The notes: a model not told the origin generated them from the letters alone. A stretch of 14,454 bases of DNA from an uncultured Fusibacter sp. (GCA_937958285.1 CALFXQ010000316.1:1-14454), one strand, 5' to 3'. Numbered from the stretch's first letter, positions 1-7,025 are shown. Translations and numbers: made by a program.

Positions 1-685
1 TGAAGGTGAAGATGATGGCGCTGGCATTGATCCGGCCAGAATACGTGCAAAAGCTATTGCAAAGGGAATGGTAACTGCGGATCATATTGACTCAATGTCA
101 GATCACGATATCGTTAACCTACTCTTTATGCCTGGCTTTTCTACTGCAGAAAAAATTACTGATTTATCTGGCCGCGGTGTTGGTTTAGATGTTGTAAAAA
201 CAAAGATTGAAGCTTTATCAGGTACCGTAGAAGTGCAAAGTGAAATTGGAAAAGGGTCGAGATTCATCATTCGCTTACCGTTAACCTTAGCGATTATTCA
301 GGCCTTGATGGTCAACCTTGGTAATGAAAAATATGCGTTGCCATTGAATAACATAAGAATTATCACTACTATTGAAAAACGTCAAATTTCAAAGGTTCAA
401 AATCAAGAGGTCGTACTTTATCGAAATCAAACGTTGCCTATCGTACGGGTATCTGAATTATTAGAAGTGCCAGGTGCGAATCGCGATGCAGAAGTATTGA
501 CTGTAGTCATCGTGAAAAAAGGCAATCAAGAAGCTGGATTAGTTGTTGATAGTCTTATTGGACAGCAAGAAATCGTCATAAAATCTCTAGGCAAATACCT
601 TGGTGGAGTAAGGGCGATTGCTGGGGCAACCATACTTGGAAATGGCGGCGTTGCTTTAATTGTCGATCCAAATCAATTATTCTAG
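1..685 (+). CDS. cheA: Chemotaxis histidine kinase CheA, C-terminal part (5' end outside window)
   Basis: This is the C-terminal 227 residues of CheA, the cytoplasmic histidine kinase that phosphorylates CheY and CheB in response to chemoreceptors. The reading frame is open from position 2, so translation enters from upstream and the ATG at 68 is internal. The first residues hold the ATP-binding G1 box DDGAG (about residues 4-8), and the G2 box GRGVGLD lies near residues 57-63, both typical of the HATPase_c fold. From about residue 85 the sequence becomes the CheW-like regulatory domain that docks onto receptors and CheW. The phosphotransfer, CheY-binding and dimerisation domains must lie upstream. 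The stop codon at 683-685 overlaps the AGGAGG of cheW. The identification is secure; only the missing 5' end limits it. Confidence 0.97.
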   Translation, partial: EGEDDGAGIDPARIRAKAIAKGMVTADHIDSMSDHDIVNLLFMPGFSTAEKITDLSGRGVGLDVVKTKIEALSGTVEVQSEIGKGSRFIIRLPLTLAIIQALMVNLGNEKYALPLNNIRIITTIEKRQISKVQNQEVVLYRNQTLPIVRVSELLEVPGANRDAEVLTVVIVKKGNQEAGLVVDSLIGQQEIVIKSLGKYLGGVRAIAGATILGNGGVALIVDPNQLF

Positions 686-698
686 GAGGCTTGAGACT

Positions 699-1136
699 AT
701 GAGCAAGCAAAGAGAGTTTGTCATTTTTAAGTTAGATGGGGAGTATTATGGCCTCAATATCCACAATGTAGAAAATATTGAGAAGCGCTTTGATATAACG
801 CGTGTCCCGCATAGTAAGCACTATGTAAAAGGCATTATTAATTTGAGGGGCAATGTAATTCCCATTGTTGACCTTCGAGCTAGGTTCAATTTGCCTCCAT
901 CGGAGTTAACTGATGACACGAGAATTATCATAATTAATCACCAAGAACTTAAGATTGGTATAATCGTTGACTCTTCTTCAGAAACGTTACAACTATCAGA
1001 GGACGCCATTGATTTAGCACCTGCAATTAAATCGTCCCAAGATGAAGATTTCGTAAGAGAAATCGGAAAACACAATAATCGCATCATTATGCTGATAGAC
1101 CTTAAAAAGGTCTTAGGTTTAGTGGATGAGGAGTAA
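699..1136 (+). CDS. cheW: Chemotaxis coupling protein CheW
   Basis: This 145-residue protein is essentially one CheW domain, the adaptor that links chemoreceptors to CheA in the signalling array. It opens with FVIFKLDGEYYGLNIHNVE and continues with the family core VPHSKHYVKGIINLRGNVIP followed by VDLR, where the conserved NLRG segment contacts receptor and kinase. The ATG at 699 is chosen over an in-frame ATG at 660 because a strong AGGAGG lies at 684-689 and because the earlier start would overlap the end of cheA and add residues foreign to the family. It is the second gene of a cheA-cheW-cheC-cheD-sigD run and is very probably cotranscribed with cheA. The length is normal for the family. 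Confidence 0.96.
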   Translation: MSKQREFVIFKLDGEYYGLNIHNVENIEKRFDITRVPHSKHYVKGIINLRGNVIPIVDLRARFNLPPSELTDDTRIIIINHQELKIGIIVDSSSETLQLSEDAIDLAPAIKSSQDEDFVREIGKHNNRIIMLIDLKKVLGLVDEE

Positions 1137-1143
1137 CTAATTT

Positions 1144-1767
1144 ATGGCTGACTATTTCGACAAAGTAAATAATGCGATTATTTTAGACGTTTTAAAAGAA
1201 ATTGGAAATATTGGCGCGGGCAACGCTGCAACCGCACTGGCGAAGATGATTAACAAAAAAGTAGATATGAAGGTTCCAAAAGTAAATGTAATGGATTTTT
1301 CAACAGTTCCTGAATTACTTGGCGGTGAAGAAAATGAAGTTGTCGGCATTTTCTTTAAAATCGAAGGGGATTTGGAAGGTACAATTATGTTTGTTTTGAG
1401 TTCTGAATCTGCGGGAACCCTTATTAACCTATTGATGCCTGGTGTTTCAGTTGGAAGTTTCGACGAGTTCAGTATGTCCGCGCTTCAAGAAATTGGCAAC
1501 ATACTCTCGGGGTCCTATATATCCTCGCTTTCTATGTTGACAGGGCTCAATATTCAAATCTCAATTCCTTCTTTAGCAGTTGATATGGCAGGCGCAATTT
1601 TAAGTGTACCAGCTATTCAATTTGGACTCATTGGAGATAAGATATTGATTATTGAGAATGATTTTATTGAGGAGTTTGGCTCAGAATCCGTTCAGGGATA
1701 TTTTTTCCTTATTCCAGATGTAGATTCTTACGAGAAGTTATTTAATAGCTTAGGGATTCAACTATGA
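1144..1767 (+). CDS. cheC: CheY-P phosphatase CheC
   Basis: CheC (207 residues) removes phosphate from CheY-P in species that lack CheZ, and also binds CheD. Both pseudo-symmetric active-site helices are visible. The first is EIGNIGAGNAATAL with Glu19 and Asn22, the second is EIGNILSGSY with Glu116 and Asn119. These are the ExxN pairs used for catalysis, so both sites look intact, unlike FliM, which has lost them. The length matches stand-alone CheC; FliY would be longer, with an added SpoA domain. The ATG follows GAGGAG at 1128-1133. The stop overlaps the cheD start as ATGA, so the two are probably translationally coupled, which fits the known CheC-CheD complex. Confidence 0.96.
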   Translation: MADYFDKVNNAIILDVLKEIGNIGAGNAATALAKMINKKVDMKVPKVNVMDFSTVPELLGGEENEVVGIFFKIEGDLEGTIMFVLSSESAGTLINLLMPGVSVGSFDEFSMSALQEIGNILSGSYISSLSMLTGLNIQISIPSLAVDMAGAILSVPAIQFGLIGDKILIIENDFIEEFGSESVQGYFFLIPDVDSYEKLFNSLGIQL

Positions 1768-2249
1768 GGGATTTAATTAAAGTTGGGATGGCTGACTTAA
1801 AGGTGATAAAGCACCCTGGGGTATTAACTACCCTGGGTCTTGGTTCCTGTGTTGGCATTTGTCTATTTGATCCAGTAACCAAAGTGACCGGTATGGCACA
1901 TATTATGTTGCCATCTTCTCAAGCAATAAGGAACAATACGAACGCCGCCAAATTTGCCGACACAGCAATTGATTTGATGTTATCTGAAATGCAAAAACTT
2001 GGTGCAGATAAAAATCGTTTAATTTGTAAAATTGCAGGTGGCGCACAAATGTTCTCGTTCCAAAGTAAAAATGATATGATGAAAATTGGGGAACGAAACG
2101 CTGAAGCCGTTCGTGAAATTATGAAGTCACACAGGATTGCTATTAAGGCGGATGATACAGGTGGAAGCTTTGGTCGAACAATTGAATTTGATTCCAATGA
2201 TGGTATGTTATTGATTAAGACCATAGGACATGGGACTAAAAGTATTTAG
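1764..2249 (+). CDS. cheD: Chemoreceptor glutamine deamidase CheD
   Basis: CheD (161 residues) deamidates selected glutamines in chemoreceptors and, when bound by CheC, boosts CheY-P dephosphorylation. The family core LTTLGLGSCVGICLFD is followed by GMAHIMLP. These place the catalytic nucleophile at Cys29, the general base at His46 and the supporting threonine at Thr23, with the same spacing as in Thermotoga CheD. The C-terminal half includes the conserved KIAGGAQMF and DDTGG segments. The start codon overlaps the cheC stop (ATGA). The next gene, sigD, starts 44 nt downstream with no terminator between. The identification is secure. Confidence 0.96.
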   Translation: MRDLIKVGMADLKVIKHPGVLTTLGLGSCVGICLFDPVTKVTGMAHIMLPSSQAIRNNTNAAKFADTAIDLMLSEMQKLGADKNRLICKIAGGAQMFSFQSKNDMMKIGERNAEAVREIMKSHRIAIKADDTGGSFGRTIEFDSNDGMLLIKTIGHGTKSI

Positions 2250-2293
2250 TTATTGTGTGAATGTCCTTTCACCTGGAAGATCGAGGTACATAC

Positions 2294-3019
2294 ATGTCTA
2301 CAGAACAACTATGGATTAACTACAAAGAAAAACAAGACAAAGCTGCAAAAGACGCACTTATCATACAATACGTAGAACTCGTTAAAATCATTTCAGGTAG
2401 ATTGTATAATGATTATAACCATCATGTTGAATACGAAGATTTAGTGAGTTATGGCATTTTGGGCTTAATCGATGCCATAGAAAAATTTGATCACAAAAAA
2501 GCTATAAAATTTGAAACCTATGCAAACTTTCGGATTCGAGGGGCGATTATCGACCAACTTAGAAATCTCGATTGGGTGCCAAGGAGTATGCGTCATAAAT
2601 ATAAGTTATTAGAAGATGCTATCGAGAAACTTCAAAGGCAACATGGAAACGATTTTAGCGACAAACAACTCGCCAGTGTTTTAGAATTATCTGAAGACGA
2701 GTTAAGTAAATTGTTCAACGAGGTATCTACTTTTTCAGTTGTGTCACTTGAAGAGAAGTTTGAGGAACAAGTGGGATTTGACGTCCGTGCAGACTACACT
2801 GATTTTGAGCCAGAAAAAGCATTAGAAATAAAGGTGACAACACAACTTCTAAAAGAAGCAATTGACAGTCTGCCTGAAAAGGAGAGACTTGTAGTCAGTT
2901 TGTATTATTATGATGAACTCACGTACAAAGAGATTGCTCAAATAATGGATATTTCAGAGTCACGTATATCTCAATTACATACTAAGGCCATTTCACGCCT
3001 TCGCTTATCGATAGATTGA
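2294..3019 (+). CDS. sigD: RNA polymerase sigma factor SigD/FliA (sigma-28)
   Basis: This is the 241-residue motility sigma factor that directs RNA polymerase to late flagellar, chemotaxis and autolysin genes and is normally held back by the anti-sigma factor FlgM. Region 2 (about residues 25-95) has YEDLVSYGILGLIDAIEKFD and FETYANFRIRGAIIDQLR, typical of FliA/WhiG. Region 4 (about 195-240) has the helix-turn-helix LTYKEIAQIMDISESRISQL. I start at ATG 2294 rather than the in-frame ATG 2261: a GAGGT sits at 2283-2287 with 7-nt spacing, and FliA proteins begin close to an LWxxY segment, here at residue 6. It follows cheD as in Bacillus subtilis and many Clostridia. No sigma-28 promoter is visible directly upstream. 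Confidence 0.96.
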   Translation: MSTEQLWINYKEKQDKAAKDALIIQYVELVKIISGRLYNDYNHHVEYEDLVSYGILGLIDAIEKFDHKKAIKFETYANFRIRGAIIDQLRNLDWVPRSMRHKYKLLEDAIEKLQRQHGNDFSDKQLASVLELSEDELSKLFNEVSTFSVVSLEEKFEEQVGFDVRADYTDFEPEKALEIKVTTQLLKEAIDSLPEKERLVVSLYYYDELTYKEIAQIMDISESRISQLHTKAISRLRLSID

Positions 3020-3045
3020 GCCTGCGTGTGTGGCTTTTTTCTTTT
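3018..3045 (+). terminator. Weak intrinsic terminator after sigD
   Basis: GAGCC (3018-3022) can pair with GGCTT (3032-3036), including one G-U pair, around a 9-nt loop. A T-rich run TTTTTTCTTTT follows. The stem is short and overlaps the sigD stop codon, so termination is probably partial, and some readthrough from the chemotaxis operon into fapA is likely. Confidence 0.5.
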
Positions 3046-3070
3046 GGTATATATTTGTATCTGCAGATTG

Positions 3071-3079
3071 TGATATAAT
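3071..3079 (+). promoter_or_regulatory. Extended -10 promoter for fapA
   Basis: TGATATAAT is a perfect extended -10 element for the housekeeping sigma factor (TG, one base, then TATAAT at 3074-3079), 35 bp before the fapA start. No good -35 box is seen at 16-18 bp spacing, as can happen with extended -10 promoters. It does not resemble a sigma-28 promoter, so fapA may be expressed independently of SigD. Confidence 0.6.
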
Positions 3080-3113
3080 ATATGCAAACATAGCATGATG
3101 AGGGGGCGATATT

Positions 3114-4529
3114 GTGAATGATGAAAAAGATTCAGAAAACATTGGTGCACAAAATAATGCAACACAAGGATATGATATTCAAGTTAATATCTCTGCTGAC
3201 TATTATCAAACTTTTATAACTGTTCATACATTTGCTGCTGATATTGTCATCAATGCTAAAACTATAGAAGAAGTTTTATCAAAAAAGAATATCTCGTTTG
3301 GCATCATTCCTGAAGCAATTAATAGAATTGTTGAAAATCCTTTTGGTTCCGAAAACGTTTTAGTGGCTCAAGGTAATCCGCACCAAAATGGCGTTGATAG
3401 TGAAATTTCATATCTTTTTGATATTGAAATGAAGGCACACCCAACCTTAAACGTAGATGGTACGGTTGATTTTAAGAATATGAATTTTTTGCAAACGGTT
3501 TATAAGGGCGATATCCTGGCAACACGTACAATGCCGACTGAAGGCACTGCCGGCATCACTGTAACTGGAAAGTCGATTAAACCGAAACCCGGAAAAATCA
3601 AAAATTTCAAAATTGGTAAGGGTGTTACTGTCTCAGAAGATGGATTGGCAGTGATCGCAGATGTAACAGGAAGTGTACAGTTTGATGGCGAAAAAATTTC
3701 GGTTATTCAGTTGTTAGAGATAAGAGACGATGTTGGTGTGAAAACAGGAAATATCGATTTTTCTGGAAAAATCGTCATTAATGGTAACGTAACAACAGGC
3801 TACAGTGTTGTATCAGATGATGAGATCGTCATTAATGGCATTGTAGAAGGCGCCACGATAAAGACTAAAAGCAATTTATTTATAAATGGTGGCGTGCAGG
3901 GTCATGATCAAGCAGAAATCTATGTTAGTGGAAATATTATCTCCAAGTTTATCAATAATGCAAAGGTTACTTGCGGAGGCACCATTGAGTCAGATGCAAT
4001 TATGCATTCCACAATTCTTTGCGATGGATCAATCTATGCAAAGGGCAAAAAGGCTTTAATTGTAGGTGGAGATATAAGTGTTCGCTATGATATAGAGGCT
4101 AAAGTTATAGGTTCAGAAATGGGAACAATGACAAAACTTAGGCTTGGGGTGGATTCAAAAGTTATGGATTCCTACCAAGAGGTACTTGAAGAGGTAAAGA
4201 GTCTAAAAGACACAATCACTAAATTATCTCAGGTTTCTCGATTGCTATCAAAGCAATTTGAGCAAACAAGAAATCCAGAAATTAAGGCCAATCTTGATCG
4301 AACAGAGAGTTCGCGTTCTGATTATGCCAGACAAATGATGGAAGCATCCCAGAGGCTCAAAGATGTAACCGAACTAATTGAAACATTAAAAGGATCAAAA
4401 GTTAAAGGCGAAGAAATATATCCAGGTGTGAAAATACGCATTGGCAATACTTTCTACAACGTTAAAGAAACCTTGCATAGAGCATCATTAAAAAAGGATG
4501 ATGGTGATATTCGCGCATTCTCGTATTAG
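3114..4529 (+). CDS. fapA: FapA family (DUF342) polymer-forming protein
   Basis: This 471-residue protein belongs to the FapA/DUF342 family, common next to motility genes in Firmicutes; its biochemical role is not firmly settled. An N-terminal FapA domain (about residues 10-200) contains YKGDILATRTMPTEGTAGIT and a GKSIKPKPGK turn. A repetitive segment (about 205-345) with units such as GKIVINGNV, DEIVINGIV, SNLFINGGV and AEIYVSGNI is the signature of a parallel beta-helix related to bactofilins. Residues 355-430 are charged and likely coiled coil. The start is GTG at 3114, supported by AGGGGG at 3101-3106 with 7-nt spacing and by the lack of a nearby in-frame ATG. It has its own promoter and lies 8 bp from the next gene. 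The family call is secure; the function is inferred. Confidence 0.9.
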   Translation: MNDEKDSENIGAQNNATQGYDIQVNISADYYQTFITVHTFAADIVINAKTIEEVLSKKNISFGIIPEAINRIVENPFGSENVLVAQGNPHQNGVDSEISYLFDIEMKAHPTLNVDGTVDFKNMNFLQTVYKGDILATRTMPTEGTAGITVTGKSIKPKPGKIKNFKIGKGVTVSEDGLAVIADVTGSVQFDGEKISVIQLLEIRDDVGVKTGNIDFSGKIVINGNVTTGYSVVSDDEIVINGIVEGATIKTKSNLFINGGVQGHDQAEIYVSGNIISKFINNAKVTCGGTIESDAIMHSTILCDGSIYAKGKKALIVGGDISVRYDIEAKVIGSEMGTMTKLRLGVDSKVMDSYQEVLEEVKSLKDTITKLSQVSRLLSKQFEQTRNPEIKANLDRTESSRSDYARQMMEASQRLKDVTELIETLKGSKVKGEEIYPGVKIRIGNTFYNVKETLHRASLKKDDGDIRAFSY

Positions 4530-4537
4530 GAGGGGTT

Positions 4538-4822
4538 ATGCCAATTCGACCTATAGATATGCAAGTTTTACTTCCCAAAATCGCCAGACTCGATCAAAAT
4601 AAGCCTGCCATCGTACACCGGGATCAGAATACCCTTCAAATGGCTCAAAATGAGCAGGCTAAACAACTACAAATGGACAAAAATCGCGTTATAGATACAT
4701 CTAAATCTGAGGCGACATCATTAAAGCGCGACAGAGAGCGCGATAAAAAAGAAAAGAAGAAACAAAAGCAAGAAGATTTAGAAAGTAAAACCTCTGGCAA
4801 GCACTTAGATATAAAGGTCTAG
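4538..4822 (+). CDS. Small charged protein of unknown function
   Basis: This 94-residue protein matches no enzyme family I can identify. It has a hydrophobic, proline-containing N-terminus (MPIRPIDMQVLLPKIARLDQ), a Gln/Asn-rich middle, and a very basic, lysine-rich tail from about residue 60 that should form a long charged helix. No signal peptide or membrane segment is seen. It is very likely real: AGGAGG at 4528-4533 precedes the ATG, the gap to fapA is 8 bp, and its codon use is like its neighbours'. From memory, small proteins with a similar MPIRPID-type start occur in this position in other Clostridia, but I could not check this. Its place between fapA and a SwrB-like gene suggests a motility or cell-envelope role, which is inference only. 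Confidence 0.85.
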   Translation: MPIRPIDMQVLLPKIARLDQNKPAIVHRDQNTLQMAQNEQAKQLQMDKNRVIDTSKSEATSLKRDRERDKKEKKKQKQEDLESKTSGKHLDIKV

Positions 4823-4858
4823 TAGGATATATATGCGTGATGTTCAAAAGGATAACTA

Positions 4859-5347
4859 ATGATTTATTTCGGTGCCATGTTTATAGGTGTTATTTTAGTC
4901 TTCTGTGGTTTACTCTTCACGATGCAAGCATTAAGTGCTTTGAAAAAAACACTCAATGCAATTAATGCGCTTCAAGAGGACGCTCAATTCATTAATATAT
5001 CAAGCCTTCGATATGAATTAGATGAACTTAATTATAGTTACTATGAGATATTAGATGATACATCTAAGCGTCTCGATGCCATTGAAATTATTTTGAACCA
5101 AGAGAATGTGAAAAAAGGCATTGATGGTCAGCAGCTTGTGCAACAAGCAGAGCGACAATCTGATTTAGATGCCTTTGAGTTTGTGCAAACGAAAGTAGCG
5201 ACTCATTCTGATAAAACGGAGTTACCAAGGCGGATTATTATAAAGAAAATGATTGCAGAGGGAATGTCCGATCAAGATATTGCAAAGGTACTTGGAATCG
5301 GAGTCGGTGAGGTAGGCGTTTTAAGAAGAACGGAGCACAAGTTTTAA
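4859..5347 (+). CDS. SwrB-like membrane protein with C-terminal helix-turn-helix
   Basis: This 162-residue protein has one N-terminal membrane helix (about residues 3-24), a cytoplasmic helical, probably coiled-coil region (about 25-95), an acidic/Gln-rich linker, and a C-terminal helix-turn-helix-like segment (about 126-157) containing EGMSDQDIAKVLGIGVGEV. Bacillus subtilis SwrB (YlxL, 167 residues) has the same layout and the same place between sigD and rpsB; it promotes flagellar type III export assembly and swarming. The build also fits the DUF6115 group of Clostridia. The SwrB link rests on position, size and architecture, not on an alignment. The ATG follows AAAGGA at 4847-4852 with 6-nt spacing. 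It is the last gene before the rpsB promoter, and no clear terminator is seen after it. Confidence 0.82.
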   Translation: MIYFGAMFIGVILVFCGLLFTMQALSALKKTLNAINALQEDAQFINISSLRYELDELNYSYYEILDDTSKRLDAIEIILNQENVKKGIDGQQLVQQAERQSDLDAFEFVQTKVATHSDKTELPRRIIIKKMIAEGMSDQDIAKVLGIGVGEVGVLRRTEHKF

Positions 5348-5415
5348 CCTTTTACCTGTGACACATAATCAACACATTTGCAAAAAAATACGACCTGGAA
5401 TTAGTTCAAAAAAAC

Positions 5416-5444
5416 TTGCGTCAATATTTCAACCGTGATATACT
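5416..5444 (+). promoter_or_regulatory. Promoter of the rpsB-tsf operon
   Basis: A -35 box TTGCGT (5416-5421) and a -10 box TATACT (5439-5444) are separated by 17 bp, and TG at 5436-5437 makes this an extended -10. An A-run (5408-5414) directly upstream of the -35 box could act as an UP element. Transcription should start near G5451; a G at +1 would fit stringent control of a ribosomal protein operon, which is inference. Confidence 0.75.
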
Positions 5445-5450
5445 ATCATA

Positions 5451-5554
5451 GTTGAAAAATGCTCAACAATAGCACGCAACATAATTTTTAATCGGGTGCC
5501 CAAGGGTTGATTAAAGAGATGATTGTTGCGGAAGAAAAAACTCGGAGGTGCAAC
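5451..5554 (+). promoter_or_regulatory. Structured rpsB 5' leader, possible translational switch
   Basis: The predicted 104-nt untranslated leader has a first hairpin GTTGA/TCAAC (5451-5455 with 5463-5467). A second structure has the outer stem GCAACA (5476-5481) with TGTTGC (5524-5529) and an inner stem TTTAATC (5487-5493) with GATTAAA (5509-5515). The same TGTTGC can instead pair with a second GCAACA at 5550-5555, which includes the A of the rpsB ATG and would loop the GGAGG (5544-5548) into a hairpin. The two states exclude each other. This is the layout expected of an autoregulated ribosomal protein mRNA, with S2 as the obvious candidate ligand. The pairings are seen in the sequence; the regulation is inferred. 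Confidence 0.5.
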
Positions 5555-6295
5555 ATGGCAGTTATTTCAATGAAGCAGTTATTAGAAGCAGGGGTTCACT
5601 TTGGACACCAAACAAGAAGATGGAATCCAAAGATGGCACGCTACATTTTCACAGAGCGCAACGGTATTTACATCATTGACTTGCAAAAAACAACGAAGCA
5701 AGTTGATAAAGCATACGCTTTTATTAAAGAAATCGTAGCAGATGGTGGAACTGTACTATTTGTTGGAACAAAGAAACAAGCTCAAGAAGCAATCGAACAA
5801 GAAGCAAGACGCTGCAGCCAGTACTTTGTTAGCCAGAGATGGTTGGGTGGTATGTTAACAAACTTCTCCACGATCAAAAAAAGTATCGATTTGCTCTTTG
5901 AATTAGAGAAGCAAGAAATCGACGGTACTTTCGAAGCGCTTCCAAAAAAAGAAGTTATTCAATTGCGCAAGCAAAAGGGTAGACTCGAAAAGTTCTTAGG
6001 TGGCATTAAGCACATGACTAAATTGCCAGATGTTCTTTTTGTAGTAGATCCACGCAAAGAAAGAATTGCAATTAAAGAAGCACAGTTACTAGGAATTCCA
6101 GTTGTAGCTATTGTAGATACAAACTGCGATCCAGACGAAGTAGATCTTGTAATCCCAGGTAACGACGATGCAATCAGAGCTGTAAAGCTTATTACTGGTG
6201 CTATGGCAAACGGCGTTATTGAAGCTAAACAAGGCGTTCAAATGGAAGACTCAACTGAAGCGGTAGCTCAAGTAGAAGAAACTGTAGAGGCATAA
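5555..6295 (+). CDS. rpsB: Small ribosomal subunit protein uS2
   Basis: Protein S2 (246 residues) binds late to the 30S subunit near the S1/anti-Shine-Dalgarno region and is needed for initiation. The N-terminus MAVISMKQLLEAGVHFGHQT and the segments WNPKMARYIFTERNGIYIIDL, RWLGGMLTNFSTI and PDVLFVVDPRKERIAIKEA are diagnostic. A final acidic tail rich in Glu and Val is normal. The ATG at 5555 is preferred over a longer frame starting at TTG 5507 because GGAGG sits 6 nt upstream and S2 proteins begin MAVISMK. Codon choice is narrower than in the flanking motility genes, as expected for a highly expressed gene. It is cotranscribed with tsf, with a hairpin between them. Confidence 0.98.
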   Translation: MAVISMKQLLEAGVHFGHQTRRWNPKMARYIFTERNGIYIIDLQKTTKQVDKAYAFIKEIVADGGTVLFVGTKKQAQEAIEQEARRCSQYFVSQRWLGGMLTNFSTIKKSIDLLFELEKQEIDGTFEALPKKEVIQLRKQKGRLEKFLGGIKHMTKLPDVLFVVDPRKERIAIKEAQLLGIPVVAIVDTNCDPDEVDLVIPGNDDAIRAVKLITGAMANGVIEAKQGVQMEDSTEAVAQVEETVEA

Positions 6296-6317
6296 GCCTT
6301 TTAAACAATAAACATGC

Positions 6318-6346
6318 GAAAAGTAAGAGGTGTGCTCTTACTTTTC
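6318..6346 (+). promoter_or_regulatory. 12-bp hairpin between rpsB and tsf
   Basis: GAAAAGTAAGAG (6318-6329) pairs perfectly with CTCTTACTTTTC (6335-6346) around the loop GTGTG. No uninterrupted T-run follows, so it is not a full terminator. It may act as an attenuator or as an mRNA-processing or stability element that sets the ratio of S2 to EF-Ts, as proposed for the intercistronic hairpin of the Escherichia coli rpsB-tsf operon. It lies just ahead of the tsf ribosome binding site at 6355-6362. Confidence 0.65.
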
Positions 6347-6367
6347 ACTATGATAAGGAGGATTCTC

Positions 6368-7018
6368 ATGGCTGTAACTGCACAACTCGTTAAAGAACTA
6401 AGAGAAATCACTGGCGCAGGCATGATGGACTGCAAAAACGTTCTCGTTGAGACAGATGGTAACCTCGACGAAGCGATTAAGTTGCTCCGCGAAAAAGGTC
6501 TTGCAAAGGCTGCAAAAAAAGCCGGTCGTATTGCTGCTGAAGGCGCTGTACTTAGCTATATTCACGGTGGTCGTATTGGTGTTCTCGTTGAAATCAACTC
6601 AGAGACAGATTTCGTAGCTAAATTGGATGAGTTTCAAGAATTCGCTAAAGATGTTGCAATGCAGATTGCAGCTGCAAATCCTAAATACGTACGTCGTGAA
6701 GAGGTATCAGCAGATATTCTTGAAGCTGAACGCCAAATTCTTAGACAACAAGCCCTTAACGAAGGCAAACCTGAAAAGATTATCGACAAGATGGTTGAAG
6801 GTCGCGTTGAAAAGTTCTACAAAGAAAACTGCTTGTTGGAGCAACCATTTATTAAAGATGGCGACACGACAATCGGAGCGCTTTTACTTGAAAAAGTGGC
6901 TAGAATCGGAGAAAACATCAGCATTCGTCGTTTCGTGAGATACGAAGTAGGCGAAGGCATCGAAAAAGTTGAAGAGAACTTTGCTGATGAAGTAGCTAAA
7001 ACAATCGCTAATAAGTAG
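6368..7018 (+). CDS. tsf: Elongation factor Ts
   Basis: EF-Ts (216 residues) recycles EF-Tu by exchanging GDP for GTP. The N-terminal UBA-like domain spans about residues 1-50 (VKELREITGAGMMDCKNVL). The nucleotide-exchange motif TDFV is at residues 80-83 in EINSETDFVAK, and Asp81-Phe82 are the residues that pry open the Mg site of EF-Tu. At 216 residues it is the short form seen in Clostridia and Thermus, missing part of the C-terminal region found in the roughly 290-residue Bacillus and enteric proteins, so it is not truncated. ATG 6368 is chosen because AAGGAGGA lies at 6355-6362; an upstream in-frame ATG at 6314 would run through the intercistronic hairpin. A strong terminator follows. Confidence 0.98.
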   Translation: MAVTAQLVKELREITGAGMMDCKNVLVETDGNLDEAIKLLREKGLAKAAKKAGRIAAEGAVLSYIHGGRIGVLVEINSETDFVAKLDEFQEFAKDVAMQIAAANPKYVRREEVSADILEAERQILRQQALNEGKPEKIIDKMVEGRVEKFYKENCLLEQPFIKDGDTTIGALLLEKVARIGENISIRRFVRYEVGEGIEKVEENFADEVAKTIANK

Positions 7019-7025
7019 ATTGATT

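Noticed and set aside
1813..1837. Repeat ACCCTGGG (1813-1820 and 1830-1837) with a small GGGTA/TACCC stem in cheD
   Set aside because: It falls in the conserved start of CheD (HPGVLTTLGLG), has a 5-bp stem and no T-run, and is best explained as coding sequence.
5361..5377. ACACAT repeated at 11-bp spacing upstream of the rpsB promoter, possible operator
   Set aside because: The repeats are short direct copies in AT-rich DNA, more than 35 bp upstream of the -35 box, with no known regulator match.
6627..6938. 103-codon plus-strand frame inside tsf
   Set aside because: It is a different frame of the well-conserved EF-Ts gene, with no ribosome binding site and no family features.
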